Positions 41,732 through 51,454 of a DNA stretch of 64,000 bases are shown here, piece by piece. Below the pieces are notes generated by a model, which saw only the letters and a program-made list of their open reading frames with translations, did not search any database and was not told the origin of the DNA. Numbering within the stretch: position 1 is the first letter of the stretch; every line of letters begins with the position of its first letter. The DNA lies in assembly GCF_003194565.2 (NCBI RefSeq), contig NZ_QICH01000003.1, forward strand, positions 186,001-250,000, read 5' to 3'. The position numbers and the translations under genes were made by a program. The stretch is from Kangiella spongicola. Its GTDB lineage: Bacteria; Pseudomonadota; Gammaproteobacteria; Enterobacterales; Kangiellaceae.

Positions 41732-42121
41732 CTATTTAACCCTCGTTCTAATTAGTTTTTTCCCATCAGCATTTAACAAAATCATTTCCTTACTGTTTAT
41801 ATCAATTATTGTATCTGTAACTCCTTTATTGAGAGCTTCTATCTCATAGTTTTTTAAAGGAGAAAAAAAAATTTTATTCCCCTCTATTCTCCAGGAGTCG
41901 TGAAATAAAATTTCTTCAATGGCTCCATCAGGATAGATAGCCTTACTCCAACCAATCATTTCACCATTTTCTTTATACTCAGCTTCACCGTAATAATAGG
42001 GTACTCCTGGATTATTGATTCGCCATTTTCCGATAATCTTATTTTTGTAATCAGGATAAGTGTTTTCCGAGCTACAGGATACTAAGTTAATAACGACAAG
42101 GAACAAAGCTAGTGTTTTCAT
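41732..42121 (-). CDS. Small lipoprotein of unknown function
   Basis: 129 residues. A short signal peptide ends in a lipobox LVSC followed by SSENT, so it is probably lipidated and held in the outer membrane (residue +2 is Ser, not Asp). The mature part, GKWRINNPGVPYYYGEAEYKENGEM and HDSWRIEGNKIFF, has the W-R-I plus beta-strand pattern of small lipocalin-like domains. It sits alone between repeats. AAAGAG precedes the ATG. Confidence 0.65.
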   Translation of the reverse strand: MKTLALFLVVINLVSCSSENTYPDYKNKIIGKWRINNPGVPYYYGEAEYKENGEMIGWSKAIYPDGAIEEILFHDSWRIEGNKIFFSPLKNYEIEALNKGVTDTIIDINSKEMILLNADGKKLIRTRVK

Positions 42122-42168
42122 TTCTCTTTCATCCTTAATTTATTGTTTAATTTTCAGGTTTATTTTGT

Positions 42169-42256
42169 CCCTTTGAGCTAGCTGAGTAAAGCAAAGTTAT
42201 AGCGTAAATTGGGATGTGACCAACGGAATCCCTTTAGAGGAATAGCCCAATTTAGT
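42169..42256. repeat. Structured intergenic repeat, copy C (partial, inverted)
   Basis: CCCTTTGAGCTAGCTGAGTAA, then AAAGTTATAGCGTAAATT, aligns base by base with the reverse complement of the right half of copy B. Its AAATTGGG ... CCCAATTT stem (42206-42255) is shared with copy A. The left hairpin of the family is missing. Confidence 0.7.
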
Positions 42257-42286
42257 CAAAACCAGACAGAGTGGCGAAATCAATGA

Positions 42287-42655
42287 TCACTGCTTTATAT
42301 CCATCTCAAAATAGGCATGACTGGGGCAGAAGGCGAGGCCTTTGACGCAGTGTTGGTCGCATTGTTTCCATTGGCAGGTGTCGTTGGTGATGCCGCCGTG
42401 GTTTTGGACCATGAGCTGGATTTTGAGGTTGGTGGTGTCGAGTTGTTGCCAGTCTTGTTGGCTGGCTATTTTGGCGCAGACGCCGATGTCGTTTTGTTTG
42501 GCGATGTCGATGTGCCACAGTTGTTGGCATTCGGGGCATTGGTTGAGCGTTGCCCAGCGTTGCGGTGCCCATTCGAGTTCGGTGAGGGTTTCACCAAAGG
42601 GGTCATTTTCGTCGTTGCCTACAAAAACGTTAGGCAGTTCTGCGCATCGGCACAT
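42287..42655 (-). CDS. Small Cys-rich putative metal-binding protein
   Basis: 122 residues starting MCRCAELPNVFVG. Three cysteine groups are seen: CRC at the very N-terminus, CPECQQLW in the middle and CQWKQCDQHCVKGLAFCPSH near the C-terminus. It has no signal peptide, so it is probably cytoplasmic, and the pattern suggests zinc binding. The frame continues to a TTG at 42718, but ATG 42655 gives the more natural start. It is divergent from pepN. Long frames on the + strand here are shadows of this gene. Confidence 0.7.
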   Translation of the reverse strand: MCRCAELPNVFVGNDENDPFGETLTELEWAPQRWATLNQCPECQQLWHIDIAKQNDIGVCAKIASQQDWQQLDTTNLKIQLMVQNHGGITNDTCQWKQCDQHCVKGLAFCPSHAYFEMDIKQ

Positions 42656-42780
42656 GATATTGTTATTCCGTTGAGTCTTTTTTGTTTCTTGCGCTATGTT
42701 ATATCGAATTAATCTCAAGATTGCTACAATCAGTCCTTATATTCAATCCATTCAAAGCAAAAGGTTAAAACGACTACACC

Positions 42781-45480
42781 ATGAGCGATAGCAGTAACCA
42801 TCAGGACAGCGTGGCTAGCGAGACAGCGCCGCAACAGGAAGTTCAAGTCCATTACCGTAGTGACTATAAGCCGTATCCTTACGATATTAAGGATGTCTAC
42901 TTGGCGTTTGATCTAGCGCCGAACGCGACTATTGTTGAAACAACTCTGACGGTTCAGCGTAAAGCCGATATCTCGGGCGAAGAGCCTTTGTGTTTAGACG
43001 GTGTGGATCTGGAGTTATTGTCTATTGCTATTGATGATAGAGAACTCGATGAGTCGCAATACCAGTTGGTTGATGGTGGCTTAGAGGTTCTGAATGTTCC
43101 CGAGTCTTTTACTTTAAAAACTAAAGTTAAGATTTCGCCAGACACGAACACCAGCTTAGAGGGCTTGTATCTATCGAGCGGTAAGTATTGTACGCAGTGT
43201 GAAGCGCAGGGCTTCAGCAAGATTACTTTCTACCCGGATCGCCCTGATGTAATGAGTATTTTCAAAGTACGCATTGAAGCTGAGGCTGACGTGTTCCCAC
43301 ACTTACTATCGAACGGTAATCGTATCGAGCATGGAGAGATTGAAGGTGGTAAGCACTTTGCGGTGTGGGAAGATCCGTTTAAGAAACCAAGTTATCTGTT
43401 TGCGCTGTGCGCAGGCGATTATGATTTGCTGACCAGTAGTTTTACCACGATGACTGGGCGCGAAGTTCGCCTAGAGATTTATGTTGATAAAGGAAAACTG
43501 GATCAATGCCATCACGCTATGGAGTCGCTTAAGAAGGCGATGAAGTGGGACGAGGAGGTGTTTGGCCTAGAGTATGACCTCGATACTTACATGATCGTTG
43601 CTGTTGGTGATTTCAATATGGGGGCCATGGAGAACAAGGGCCTTAATATATTTAATACTAAATACGTGTTAGCCAGCCCTGACACGGCCACCGATACTGA
43701 TTTTATTGACGTTGAAGCAGTTATTGGTCACGAATATTTTCATAACTGGACAGGCAACCGCGTAACCTGTCGCGACTGGTTCCAGTTAAGTTTAAAAGAA
43801 GGTTTGACGGTCTTCCGCGATCAAGAGTTTACCGCCAATCAGACCGATCACGGCGTAAAACGTATTGAAGATGTAAAGGTGATTCGTTCTCACCAGTTCG
43901 CAGAAGACGCCGGCCCAATGGCGCATCCTATCCGCCCTGATTCGTATATTGAGATGAACAACTTCTATACGGTGACGGTTTATAACAAAGGCGCGGAAGT
44001 CATTCGAATGTACCAGACGCTTTTAGGGCGTGATGGGTTCAAGCGTGGTTTGGACGTGTATTTCGAGCGTCACGATGGTGAGGCGGTGACTTGCGAAGAC
44101 TTTGTGCGTGCTATGGAAGATGCCAATGGTTACGATCTCCAGCAATTCAGGCGCTGGTATTCGCAAGCAGGCACGCCTGAAGTAACCGTTTCGAGCGATT
44201 ATGATGCGGATAAGCGTCAGTTAACCTTGAATTTTAAGCAGTCATGTCCTGCGACGCCGGGTCAAAAAGACAAAGAGCCGTTTCATATCCCTGTGAAAGT
44301 CGGGCTTATAGATACGCTTGGCAATGATATTGAGCTTAAGCCTGTGCCTTTAACGCAAGGTGCTGCAAAGGTTGAAGGCGATATTGTGCACTTAAAGTCA
44401 GCCAAGCAAGCTGTTACTTTTGACGATGTTCCTGAGGGTGTGACGCCTTCTATCTTGCGCGGTTTTTCGGCGCCAGTGAAGTTGCACTACGACTATTCAC
44501 TGAAAGAGTTAACTTTCCTCTTTGCTCATGATTCAGATTCATTCAATCGCTGGCAGGCGGGACAAGAGCTATTCAGTCGCGTCATCTTCGACTTGTGTGA
44601 GCAGCAAGAAAAGGGAGGAACGCTAAGATTCGATGATTCGGTTGTCAGCGCCACTAAAAATCTACTGGATGATGCTTCTTTAGATGGGCAGTTTAAGTCA
44701 TTGGCTTTGACTATACCTGGCGTCAGTACACTGCTTGAGCAAACCAACTCAATCAATATTGATCACTTAATTACAGCCCGTGATTTCCTTAAGAAACAAC
44801 TAGCCGAAAAGCTTGAGCTAGACTGGTTGTTACATTATCAGACTAATCGTCATCTGGGTGACTATGAGCAGGACAAAGAGTCAGTGTCGAAGCGTGCTCT
44901 GTGTGGAACCTGCCTGAGCTATCTAATGACGCTCGAAAAAGATAGTGTCTATCAGTTGGCGTTAAAACAGTTAGAAACTGCTAATAACATGACTGACGCC
45001 AGCATTGCGCTACAGCTAATTGTGCATTCGAATTATGAGCAGAAGCTAAAAGTGGCTGAAGACTTCTATCAAAAGTGGCAGAGTGAAGAGTTGGTTATTA
45101 ATAAATGGTTATCCATTATGGCGACCGACCCGTCTGATGAAACCATTGACAGGATTGAGTCATTACTGGATCATCCATCGTTTGAGTTAAAGAATCCGAA
45201 TAAGGTACGCTCACTGATTGGCGCCTTTACCAGCGCTAACCCAAGGCAGTTTCACCGCGCAGACGGGCGTGGTTATGAATATTTGGCTCGTCAGATTAAG
45301 TCGCTTTACGCAATAAACCCTCAGGTTTCGGCGCGATTGACGGGGGCTTTTAACCGCTGGCGAAAGTTTGATAGCGAGCGTCAACAAAAGATGCGACAGC
45401 AACTAGAGGTTATCTTGTCGATGCCTGAGTTGTCGAAAGACGTTTTCGAGATCGCCAGTAAGGCATTAAAACAGGACTAA
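42781..45480 (+). CDS. pepN: Aminopeptidase N
   Basis: 899 residues, M1-family zinc aminopeptidase of broad specificity, cytosolic. It has the substrate-binding GAMEN motif (FNMGAMENKGLN) and the zinc motif HEYFHNWTGNRV with the third ligand Glu in LKEGLTVFRDQEF. A Tyr-containing segment NNFYTVTVYNKGAEVIRMYQ follows, then the Ig-like and large helical C-terminal domains ending in the usual ISSKALKQD-like tail. Length is as in E. coli (870). An AAAGG lies somewhat far upstream of the ATG. Confidence 0.97.
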   Translation: MSDSSNHQDSVASETAPQQEVQVHYRSDYKPYPYDIKDVYLAFDLAPNATIVETTLTVQRKADISGEEPLCLDGVDLELLSIAIDDRELDESQYQLVDGGLEVLNVPESFTLKTKVKISPDTNTSLEGLYLSSGKYCTQCEAQGFSKITFYPDRPDVMSIFKVRIEAEADVFPHLLSNGNRIEHGEIEGGKHFAVWEDPFKKPSYLFALCAGDYDLLTSSFTTMTGREVRLEIYVDKGKLDQCHHAMESLKKAMKWDEEVFGLEYDLDTYMIVAVGDFNMGAMENKGLNIFNTKYVLASPDTATDTDFIDVEAVIGHEYFHNWTGNRVTCRDWFQLSLKEGLTVFRDQEFTANQTDHGVKRIEDVKVIRSHQFAEDAGPMAHPIRPDSYIEMNNFYTVTVYNKGAEVIRMYQTLLGRDGFKRGLDVYFERHDGEAVTCEDFVRAMEDANGYDLQQFRRWYSQAGTPEVTVSSDYDADKRQLTLNFKQSCPATPGQKDKEPFHIPVKVGLIDTLGNDIELKPVPLTQGAAKVEGDIVHLKSAKQAVTFDDVPEGVTPSILRGFSAPVKLHYDYSLKELTFLFAHDSDSFNRWQAGQELFSRVIFDLCEQQEKGGTLRFDDSVVSATKNLLDDASLDGQFKSLALTIPGVSTLLEQTNSINIDHLITARDFLKKQLAEKLELDWLLHYQTNRHLGDYEQDKESVSKRALCGTCLSYLMTLEKDSVYQLALKQLETANNMTDASIALQLIVHSNYEQKLKVAEDFYQKWQSEELVINKWLSIMATDPSDETIDRIESLLDHPSFELKNPNKVRSLIGAFTSANPRQFHRADGRGYEYLARQIKSLYAINPQVSARLTGAFNRWRKFDSERQQKMRQQLEVILSMPELSKDVFEIASKALKQD

Positions 45481-45533
45481 AGCCGAAGTGGTGAGTCGGT
45501 TTAATTAAGAAAATATTTAATAGAGATTATATT

Positions 45534-45857
45534 ATGGCAATTATTCAGTGCATTGTTTGTAACAAGCGAATTTCAAGTAAAGCAGAAAGCTGTAGTCACT
45601 GTGGTGCTCGACTGAAGGGTAGTACCGAAGAGCAGCTTGAGCGCGCGGCTCATATTCAAAAACTGAAACAAAACCGCCGCTGGCAATCAGCTTCTTTCTT
45701 AGCCGTTATCGCTTTTGCGGCTGGCTTTTTACTCAAATTCTTCCCAGTTGGCGAAGACCCTGAGTTGTGGGATAAGGTTGCGCTGTACCTAATGGCGGCT
45801 GGTTTCTTTGGTTATATCGTGATTCGTTTGTGGATGATGTTTAATAAACGCCGCTAG
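45534..45857 (+). CDS. Zinc-ribbon membrane protein
   Basis: 107 residues. The N-terminal zinc ribbon (CIVCNKRISSKAESCSHCGARL) is followed by a charged helix and two hydrophobic segments (about 53-70 and 84-99), placing it in the inner membrane with the ribbon inside. Small proteins of this kind are common and uncharacterised. It is followed 76 bases later by asd. Confidence 0.75.
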   Translation: MAIIQCIVCNKRISSKAESCSHCGARLKGSTEEQLERAAHIQKLKQNRRWQSASFLAVIAFAAGFLLKFFPVGEDPELWDKVALYLMAAGFFGYIVIRLWMMFNKRR

Positions 45858-45933
45858 TTTAGAGCTGAAATCCAAACCGAGTGATTAAAACCGATTAATA
45901 AGTATTTAATGTGTCTTTTATAGGAGTGTTTCA

Positions 45934-46953
45934 TTGGAAAAAGCAAACATAGCAATCGTCGGCGCGACTGGTGCCGTTGGTGTAACCATTCGTGAGATTT
46001 TAGAGGAACGCAAGTTCCCTGTAGATAATATTTACTTATTGGCGAGCGAGCGCTCTGCTGGTGAGCGTTTAATGTTTAATGGCAAGTCGGTGATGGTTCA
46101 AAACTTGGCTGAATTCGACTTTTCACAAGTTGATGTCGCTTTGTTCTCCGCCGGCGGTTCGATTTCACGTGAATATGCTCCTAAAGCTGTAGAGGCTGGC
46201 TGTGTTGTGGTTGATAACACGTCAGAGTTCCGTTACGACGAAGATATTCCGTTAGTGGTGACAGAAGTTAACCCTGAGCGTATAGCGGATTATAAGAACC
46301 GAGGCATTATCGCTAATCCAAACTGTTCTACTATGCAGTTGATGGTGGCGTTAAAACCAATCCAAGATGCTGTTGGCATTGAACATATCAATGTCTGTAC
46401 GTATCAGGCGGTATCTGGCTCAGGGCAAAAAGCAGTTGAAGAATTAGCCAAGCAAACTGCTGAGCTGTTAAATGCACGCGAAGCGACCGCAAAAGTCTAC
46501 GATAAGCAGATTGCTTTTAACGTCTTGCCGAATATCGATGAAATGCAGGAAAACGGCTACACCAAAGAAGAGATGAAAATGGTGTGGGAGACTAACAAAA
46601 TCTTTGAAGACGATAGCATTTCTGTTAGTCCTACGGCTGTACGCGTACCAGTGTTTTACGGTCATTCTGAAGCGGTACACATTAAAATGCGTGCGCCACT
46701 AGCTGCGGTTCAGGCAAAAGAATTACTGGAAAAAGCTGAGGGTGTAACGGTCGTAGACGATATGTCACAGCTTGATTACGCCACACCAGTGACTCACGCC
46801 AGCGGTAAAGATGATGTTTTTGTCAGCCGAATTCGTCAGGATGTAGGTATCGAAAATGGTCTCGCAATGTGGATTGTGTCGGATAATGTGCGTAAAGGTG
46901 CTGCATTAAATACGGTTCAAATTGCAGAGATACTTGTAAAAAGTTATTTATAG
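45934..46953 (+). CDS. asd: Aspartate-semialdehyde dehydrogenase
   Basis: 339 residues. It reduces aspartyl-4-phosphate to aspartate semialdehyde, the branch point to lysine/diaminopimelate, threonine and methionine. The NADP-binding start is NIAIVGATGAVGVTIREIL. The catalytic Cys131 is in NPNCSTMQ, and the catalytic His region is VPVFYGHSEAVHI. The start is TTG, seven bases after AGGAG, with no ATG nearby. The next genes (fimV, truA) follow the common gammaproteobacterial order asd-fimV-truA-accD-folC. Confidence 0.95.
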   Translation: MEKANIAIVGATGAVGVTIREILEERKFPVDNIYLLASERSAGERLMFNGKSVMVQNLAEFDFSQVDVALFSAGGSISREYAPKAVEAGCVVVDNTSEFRYDEDIPLVVTEVNPERIADYKNRGIIANPNCSTMQLMVALKPIQDAVGIEHINVCTYQAVSGSGQKAVEELAKQTAELLNAREATAKVYDKQIAFNVLPNIDEMQENGYTKEEMKMVWETNKIFEDDSISVSPTAVRVPVFYGHSEAVHIKMRAPLAAVQAKELLEKAEGVTVVDDMSQLDYATPVTHASGKDDVFVSRIRQDVGIENGLAMWIVSDNVRKGAALNTVQIAEILVKSYL

Positions 46954-47044
46954 TAGCAAAATTAGTACCTAACGAGTGAAAAGTTAAAGTACATTCTTAA
47001 ATATGGCGCATAAATTTGCCCATATCAGGAAAGCTTTAGAGAGT

Positions 47045-47085
47045 TCTGCTCTGTTTTTGTGAAGTACTTATCAAAACGGAGCAGA
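47045..47085. other. Long hairpin between asd and fimV
   Basis: TCTGCTCTGTTTT pairs over 13 positions (one G-U) with AAAACGGAGCAGA around a 15-base loop. There is no T-run. It could be the asd 3' end structure or part of a fimV leader. Confidence 0.45.
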
Positions 47086-47205
47086 TAAAACTTCCTATCT
47101 TACTGATTTCCGTATGTACTGTGATAAGTTCGCTGGTTTTAATTGAGACATTTAGGTCGGTGACTTGGGAAGAGTTATTGACTATTTATCAATGAGGGGA
47201 AAGTT

Positions 47206-49566
47206 ATGTTTCGTAAGTTGGCTGCTACAGCTGCTGTAACTGCAGCGTTAATCAGCCCATCAGCATTGTCATTAGGGCTTGGCAAAATCGATGCTGAATC
47301 GGGGTTAAATCAACCACTAAAAGCTGAAATCACGCTGTTATCTTCCAACAACGTCAGTGAAGATGATTTGCGCGCAAAATTAGCTTCTTATGATGCGTAC
47401 AATAAATTTGGTGTGCAACGTGAGGCATATCACAACACTTTATTCTTTAAAATAATAACAAAGAACGACGGTTCGAAGGCGATTGTTGTAGAAAGTCGCG
47501 AGCCGATCAAAGAGCCCTTCATTAATTTCCTTATTGAATTAAACTGGGCGCAAGGGCGTTTGATGCGCGAATACACTCTGTTATTAGATCCCCCTGTATT
47601 CTCGAAAGCCACTGTTGCTCCAAAAGTCACTCCAAAGCCAAGTTCGCAAAGCCAAGCCACGGTGACTAAAAAACCTACAACTCCTCAGCAGGTTGAGCGC
47701 AAAGTAGAGTCACGCCCTGAAACAGCTGCTAAAGCGGAAGCTCAGCCAAAAACCGAATCACAGAAAACACAAGAGCTCAAACAGGAAACAAAAGTTTCAG
47801 AGGATACTCGCCGCCTAGCTGCGACGCCTGATTTTACTGATGACAGTTGGACAGTTGAGCGTGGCCAAACTCTATGGAGTATTGCTAAGTCTGTTCGCCC
47901 TGAAGGCGTTTCAGTGCAGCAAACTTTAATGGCGATATTCCACAATAACCCCGAAGCGTTCATTAACAATGATATTAACCGTTTAAAGGCAGGGGCTACT
48001 TTAGCGGTTCCAGAGCGTAGCGCTATAAGTGATGTTTCGCAAACAGCCGCGGTTAACACTATTCGCAGTTCAACCGTGAATTCTGAAGCTCCTTTAGACG
48101 TTCGTAAGTCGGTCGACGAATCTAACGAAGAACAAACGGTAGAGCAGGGCGGTCGCTTAAGCATTGCAAGCGTAGACGAGGGCTCATTAGAAGACTCTGG
48201 CGGAAGTGCGTTGGACGATGAAGCAACTACTGATATTGCAAAGTCAGAAGATTCTAGCGGTGCAACTGAGTCGGATTTTGGTGATACCACTTCTGAGTTT
48301 GGTACAGAGCTTGAAGCTAGTGATACGGCGACTGATGACGGTTTTGCTGTAGAAGATGAAACGCTTTCTGTTTTATCGGGAGCTGCAGATGCGGCAGAAG
48401 AAACGGATCAAGTCGCTGCCGATGAGCCAGCTACTAGCATCGCCGAAGACGCTATATCTTCCGATGATACTTTAAGCGCTAGCGATGAATCCTTGGCAAT
48501 TAACGAGCCAACAGAGACTGCTTCAACAGAAGATAGTTCGAAGAAAGAATCACCAGCTCGTGAAGCTGAAAGTAAAAGTGGCTTTGGTGATTCAGACGAA
48601 GCATTTTACGAAGCCGAAAACTTCTGGTTGTACACCGGCGGTGGTTTGATTTTATTACTGCTCATAGGTGGTGGCATCGTTTATCGCCGTAATAGTAAGG
48701 AAGTCGAAGACGATGGCGGCTTGCTAGGTATGATGACAGCTGCTAATGAAATCAAACCGAAGAAAAAGCGTGAGTCCTTCATTGGGGACGATGGCATGAA
48801 AGCTCCAGTAGAAGAGGTGGATGCAATCAGTACTGCCGATATCTTAATTGCTCGAGGTAAGCTAGAAGAGGCTGAAACTGTGCTGGAAGATGCGCTAGCC
48901 GCAGAGCCAAGTAATCAAGAAGTTCGTGTAAAGCTCATGGAAGTAGTAGCTAGTCAGCAGAAGTCCGAAAAATTCTTCCAACTTAAGAAAGAATTACCGG
49001 AAGATTTTGATCACGACTCAGCCTTAGGACTAAAAGTTGCTAGCCTATCGAGCCTAGTTACGCCTGAGGATAATAGCTTACAGATGGACTCATCTTCAGA
49101 CGAGTTAAGTTTGCCGAGCGAAGACGAGATTTTCGGTGATGAGAATGCCGAGCCTGTAGAGCTTGATCTTAGTGATGAGTTATCGAGTAAGGATGTGGAT
49201 GTTGATACGGTTAGTGATGATAATAGTTTAGATCTTGATCTCGAAGACTTTGACAAGCAAGTTGCTGAAACTGCCGAGAGCACAAGCCCTGCGGACGACA
49301 GCCCACTTGAGTTCACTGATTCACAAGATGATGAAGAGCTTGTTACACAAGAAGATGAGAGCGTGACTAGCGATGTCACTGAAGACTTTAATACTGATGA
49401 CGAATCAGGCTTAAGCGAAAGTGATGCCGCTACTAAGTTCGATCTGGCAAAAGCCTACATGGAACTTGGCGATGACGAAGCTGCGAGAGATATTCTGGAA
49501 GAGATTAAGTCTGAAGGTAATAGCTCTCAACGTGAAGAAGCAGACAAACTTTTATCAAGCATGTAA
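47206..49566 (+). CDS. fimV: FimV-type pilus/polar assembly protein
   Basis: 786 residues. It has a signal peptide and an N-terminal periplasmic domain (GLGKIDAESGLNQPLKAEITLLSS), then a LysM peptidoglycan-binding domain at about 213-272 (VERGQTLWSIAKSVRPEGVSVQQTLMAIF). A very acidic Ser/Asp/Glu/Thr-rich stretch follows. A transmembrane helix lies at about 475-495 (WLYTGGGLILLLLIGGGIVYRR), with a TPR-like acidic cytoplasmic part. The conserved C-terminal FimV motif is FDLAKAYMELGDDEAARDILEEI. In Pseudomonas it is needed for type IV pili and polar localisation of cAMP/pilus regulators. A strong AGGGGAAAG site is present. Confidence 0.93.
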   Translation: MFRKLAATAAVTAALISPSALSLGLGKIDAESGLNQPLKAEITLLSSNNVSEDDLRAKLASYDAYNKFGVQREAYHNTLFFKIITKNDGSKAIVVESREPIKEPFINFLIELNWAQGRLMREYTLLLDPPVFSKATVAPKVTPKPSSQSQATVTKKPTTPQQVERKVESRPETAAKAEAQPKTESQKTQELKQETKVSEDTRRLAATPDFTDDSWTVERGQTLWSIAKSVRPEGVSVQQTLMAIFHNNPEAFINNDINRLKAGATLAVPERSAISDVSQTAAVNTIRSSTVNSEAPLDVRKSVDESNEEQTVEQGGRLSIASVDEGSLEDSGGSALDDEATTDIAKSEDSSGATESDFGDTTSEFGTELEASDTATDDGFAVEDETLSVLSGAADAAEETDQVAADEPATSIAEDAISSDDTLSASDESLAINEPTETASTEDSSKKESPAREAESKSGFGDSDEAFYEAENFWLYTGGGLILLLLIGGGIVYRRNSKEVEDDGGLLGMMTAANEIKPKKKRESFIGDDGMKAPVEEVDAISTADILIARGKLEEAETVLEDALAAEPSNQEVRVKLMEVVASQQKSEKFFQLKKELPEDFDHDSALGLKVASLSSLVTPEDNSLQMDSSSDELSLPSEDEIFGDENAEPVELDLSDELSSKDVDVDTVSDDNSLDLDLEDFDKQVAETAESTSPADDSPLEFTDSQDDEELVTQEDESVTSDVTEDFNTDDESGLSESDAATKFDLAKAYMELGDDEAARDILEEIKSEGNSSQREEADKLLSSM

Positions 49567-49582
49567 AATAGTGCTTCACCCT

Positions 49583-49611
49583 AAAAACACCGGGTTAACC
49601 CCGGTGTTTTT
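49583..49611 (+). terminator. Terminator of fimV
   Basis: A stem AAAAACACCGGGG-type with complement CCCCGGTGTTTTT around TTAA, 17 bases after the stop. Confidence 0.92.
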
Positions 49612-49661
49612 GTTAGTAAGCCACAATCCTTTTATTTCAGTTACTATGAGTTGAGTAAAGC

Positions 49662-50450
49662 ATGAAGTTTGCGTTGGGAATCGAGTACGATGGCAGCCAG
49701 TATCATGGCTGGCAAAGACAATCTCATGCTGTATCTGTTCAGCAAACTCTTGAGCAAGTATTGAGCAAAATAGCTGATCAAGAAGTTCAAGTGAACTGCG
49801 CAGGTCGAACCGACACAGGCGTACATGCTACTGGGCAAGTTGTAAGTTTTGAGATTAATAATGAGCGCCCCCTCAAAGCTTGGACTATGGGCGCTAATAC
49901 TCAGCTTCCAGATTCGATCGCCGTGCGCTGGGCACACCAAGTCAGCGACGATTTTCATGCAAGATTCAGTGCTACGGCACGTCGCTATCGTTATATCATT
50001 GCGAATACTCATGCGCGTCCGGCGATACTAAATCATGGTCTGACTTGGTGTCGACAACGACTGGATGTTGATGCTATGAACGCAGCCTGCCAATATTTTC
50101 CAGGGGAACAAGATTTCTCTTCGTTCCAAGCTGCTAGTTGCCAATCGAGAACATCATTCAGGTTTATAGAGCACCTTAACGTAACTCGAACCGGTGACTT
50201 CGTTGTTATTGATATAAAAGCTAACGCCTTTTTGCATCACATGGTAAGAAATATTGCGGGTGCATTAATCACAGTCGGTCGTGGTTTAAAGTCAGCAATG
50301 TGGGTTAAAGAGTTGATTGAAGCTAAAGATCGAACCCTCGCTCCAGCTACCGCGAGTCCTAATGGTCTATATCTTGTCGACGTTGATTATCCTGACAATT
50401 TTGGGCTTCCTAGACATTCTCTTGGACCAATTTTCCTTGGTGCTTCTTAA
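49662..50450 (+). CDS. truA: tRNA pseudouridine(38-40) synthase TruA
   Basis: 262 residues. It modifies uridines 38-40 in the anticodon arm. It has the catalytic Asp in [19 protein letters not shown], the start [20 protein letters not shown] and the C-terminal [19 protein letters not shown]. Standard size and gene neighbourhood (fimV upstream, accD downstream; no trpF between). Confidence 0.97.
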   Translation: MKFALGIEYDGSQYHGWQRQSHAVSVQQTLEQVLSKIADQEVQVNCAGRTDTGVHATGQVVSFEINNERPLKAWTMGANTQLPDSIAVRWAHQVSDDFHARFSATARRYRYIIANTHARPAILNHGLTWCRQRLDVDAMNAACQYFPGEQDFSSFQAASCQSRTSFRFIEHLNVTRTGDFVVIDIKANAFLHHMVRNIAGALITVGRGLKSAMWVKELIEAKDRTLAPATASPNGLYLVDVDYPDNFGLPRHSLGPIFLGAS

Positions 50451-50503
50451 GTTGATAATGCTAAGTGGTACTACCAGAACTCTGTTCCGTTTGGGGTGAA
50501 ACC

Positions 50504-50512
50504 TGTTACAAT
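50504..50512 (+). promoter_or_regulatory. Possible extended -10 promoter of accD
   Basis: TGTTACAAT fits an extended -10 (TGn-TATAAT-like), 54 bases before the accD ATG. No good -35 is visible, as expected for this class. Confidence 0.4.
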
Positions 50513-50566
50513 GCAACGACTTAAATTGGCTAGGGTCTTAGACCCCATAACGAACTTAAAAATATT

Positions 50567-51430
50567 ATGAGCTGGTTAGAACGATTATTACCTAAACGCA
50601 ACCCTAATGGTGAGCGTAAAAAATCCATACCAGAAGGCGTATGGAGCAAATGCAAAAACTGTGAAGCTGTGCTGTATTACGCAGAAGTAGAGCGTAATCA
50701 AGCCGTTTGTCCAAAGTGTAGTGGTCATATGCGCCTTACTTCGCGTCAGCGCCTAGAGTTGTTCTTGGACAAGGATGGTCGTCAAGAAATCGCTCCTGAT
50801 ATGAAGCCTGTGGATATGTTGAAATTCCGCGACTCGAAGAAGTATAAAGATCGCATTTCAAGCGCACAGAAGAAGACTAAAGAAAATGATGCTTTATTGG
50901 CCTTTGAAGGCACAGTAAAAGGTGTTCCTGTGGTCGCTTGTGCCTTTAACTTTGAGTTTATGGGCGGCTCGATGGGCTCTGTGGTTGGTGAAAAGTTTGT
51001 ACGAGCTGTAAATAAAGCTATTGAAAAGCGTGCAGCTTTTGTTTGCTTTACTGCCAGTGGTGGTGCCCGTATGCAGGAGGCTTTAGTGTCGTTAATGCAG
51101 ATGGCTAAAACCAGTGCGGCACTCGCTAAGCTATCTGAACACGGCTTGCCATACATTACAGTATTAACTGATCCGACGATGGGCGGTGTTACTGCGAGTT
51201 TAGCGATGCTAGGTGATATTCATATCGCTGAGCCTAAAGCTTTGATTGGTTTTGCTGGTCAACGCGTTATCGAGCAGACTATTCGCGAAAAGCTTCCTGA
51301 AGGATTCCGTCTCAGTGAGTTCTGGTTAGAGCATGGTGCTATCGATATGATTGTAGACCGCCGTGATATGCGTGATAAAGTATCTTCTTTAGCGGCTAAG
51401 ATGTTAAAGATAGAGCAGCCAGCTGCATAA
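50567..51430 (+). CDS. accD: Acetyl-CoA carboxylase carboxyltransferase subunit beta
   Basis: 287 residues. This subunit transfers carboxyl from biotin to acetyl-CoA to make malonyl-CoA for fatty acid synthesis. It has the N-terminal zinc ribbon (CKNC ... CPKC) and the crotonase-like core: [60 protein letters not shown] and [21 protein letters not shown]. Confidence 0.97.
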   Translation: MSWLERLLPKRNPNGERKKSIPEGVWSKCKNCEAVLYYAEVERNQAVCPKCSGHMRLTSRQRLELFLDKDGRQEIAPDMKPVDMLKFRDSKKYKDRISSAQKKTKENDALLAFEGTVKGVPVVACAFNFEFMGGSMGSVVGEKFVRAVNKAIEKRAAFVCFTASGGARMQEALVSLMQMAKTSAALAKLSEHGLPYITVLTDPTMGGVTASLAMLGDIHIAEPKALIGFAGQRVIEQTIREKLPEGFRLSEFWLEHGAIDMIVDRRDMRDKVSSLAAKMLKIEQPAA

Positions 51431-51454
51431 ATGAGCTTAGAGAGATTTTAATCC

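Noticed and set aside
42317-42712. 131-residue frame on the + strand opposite the Cys-rich small protein gene
   Set aside because: It is the antisense shadow of 42287-42655; composition is Val/Leu/Phe-rich without family features, while the - strand frame has conserved-looking Cys motifs.
47742-48290. 182-residue frame on the - strand inside fimV
   Set aside because: Antisense shadow of the low-complexity acidic FimV region; Ser/Val/Leu-rich with no ribosome binding site.
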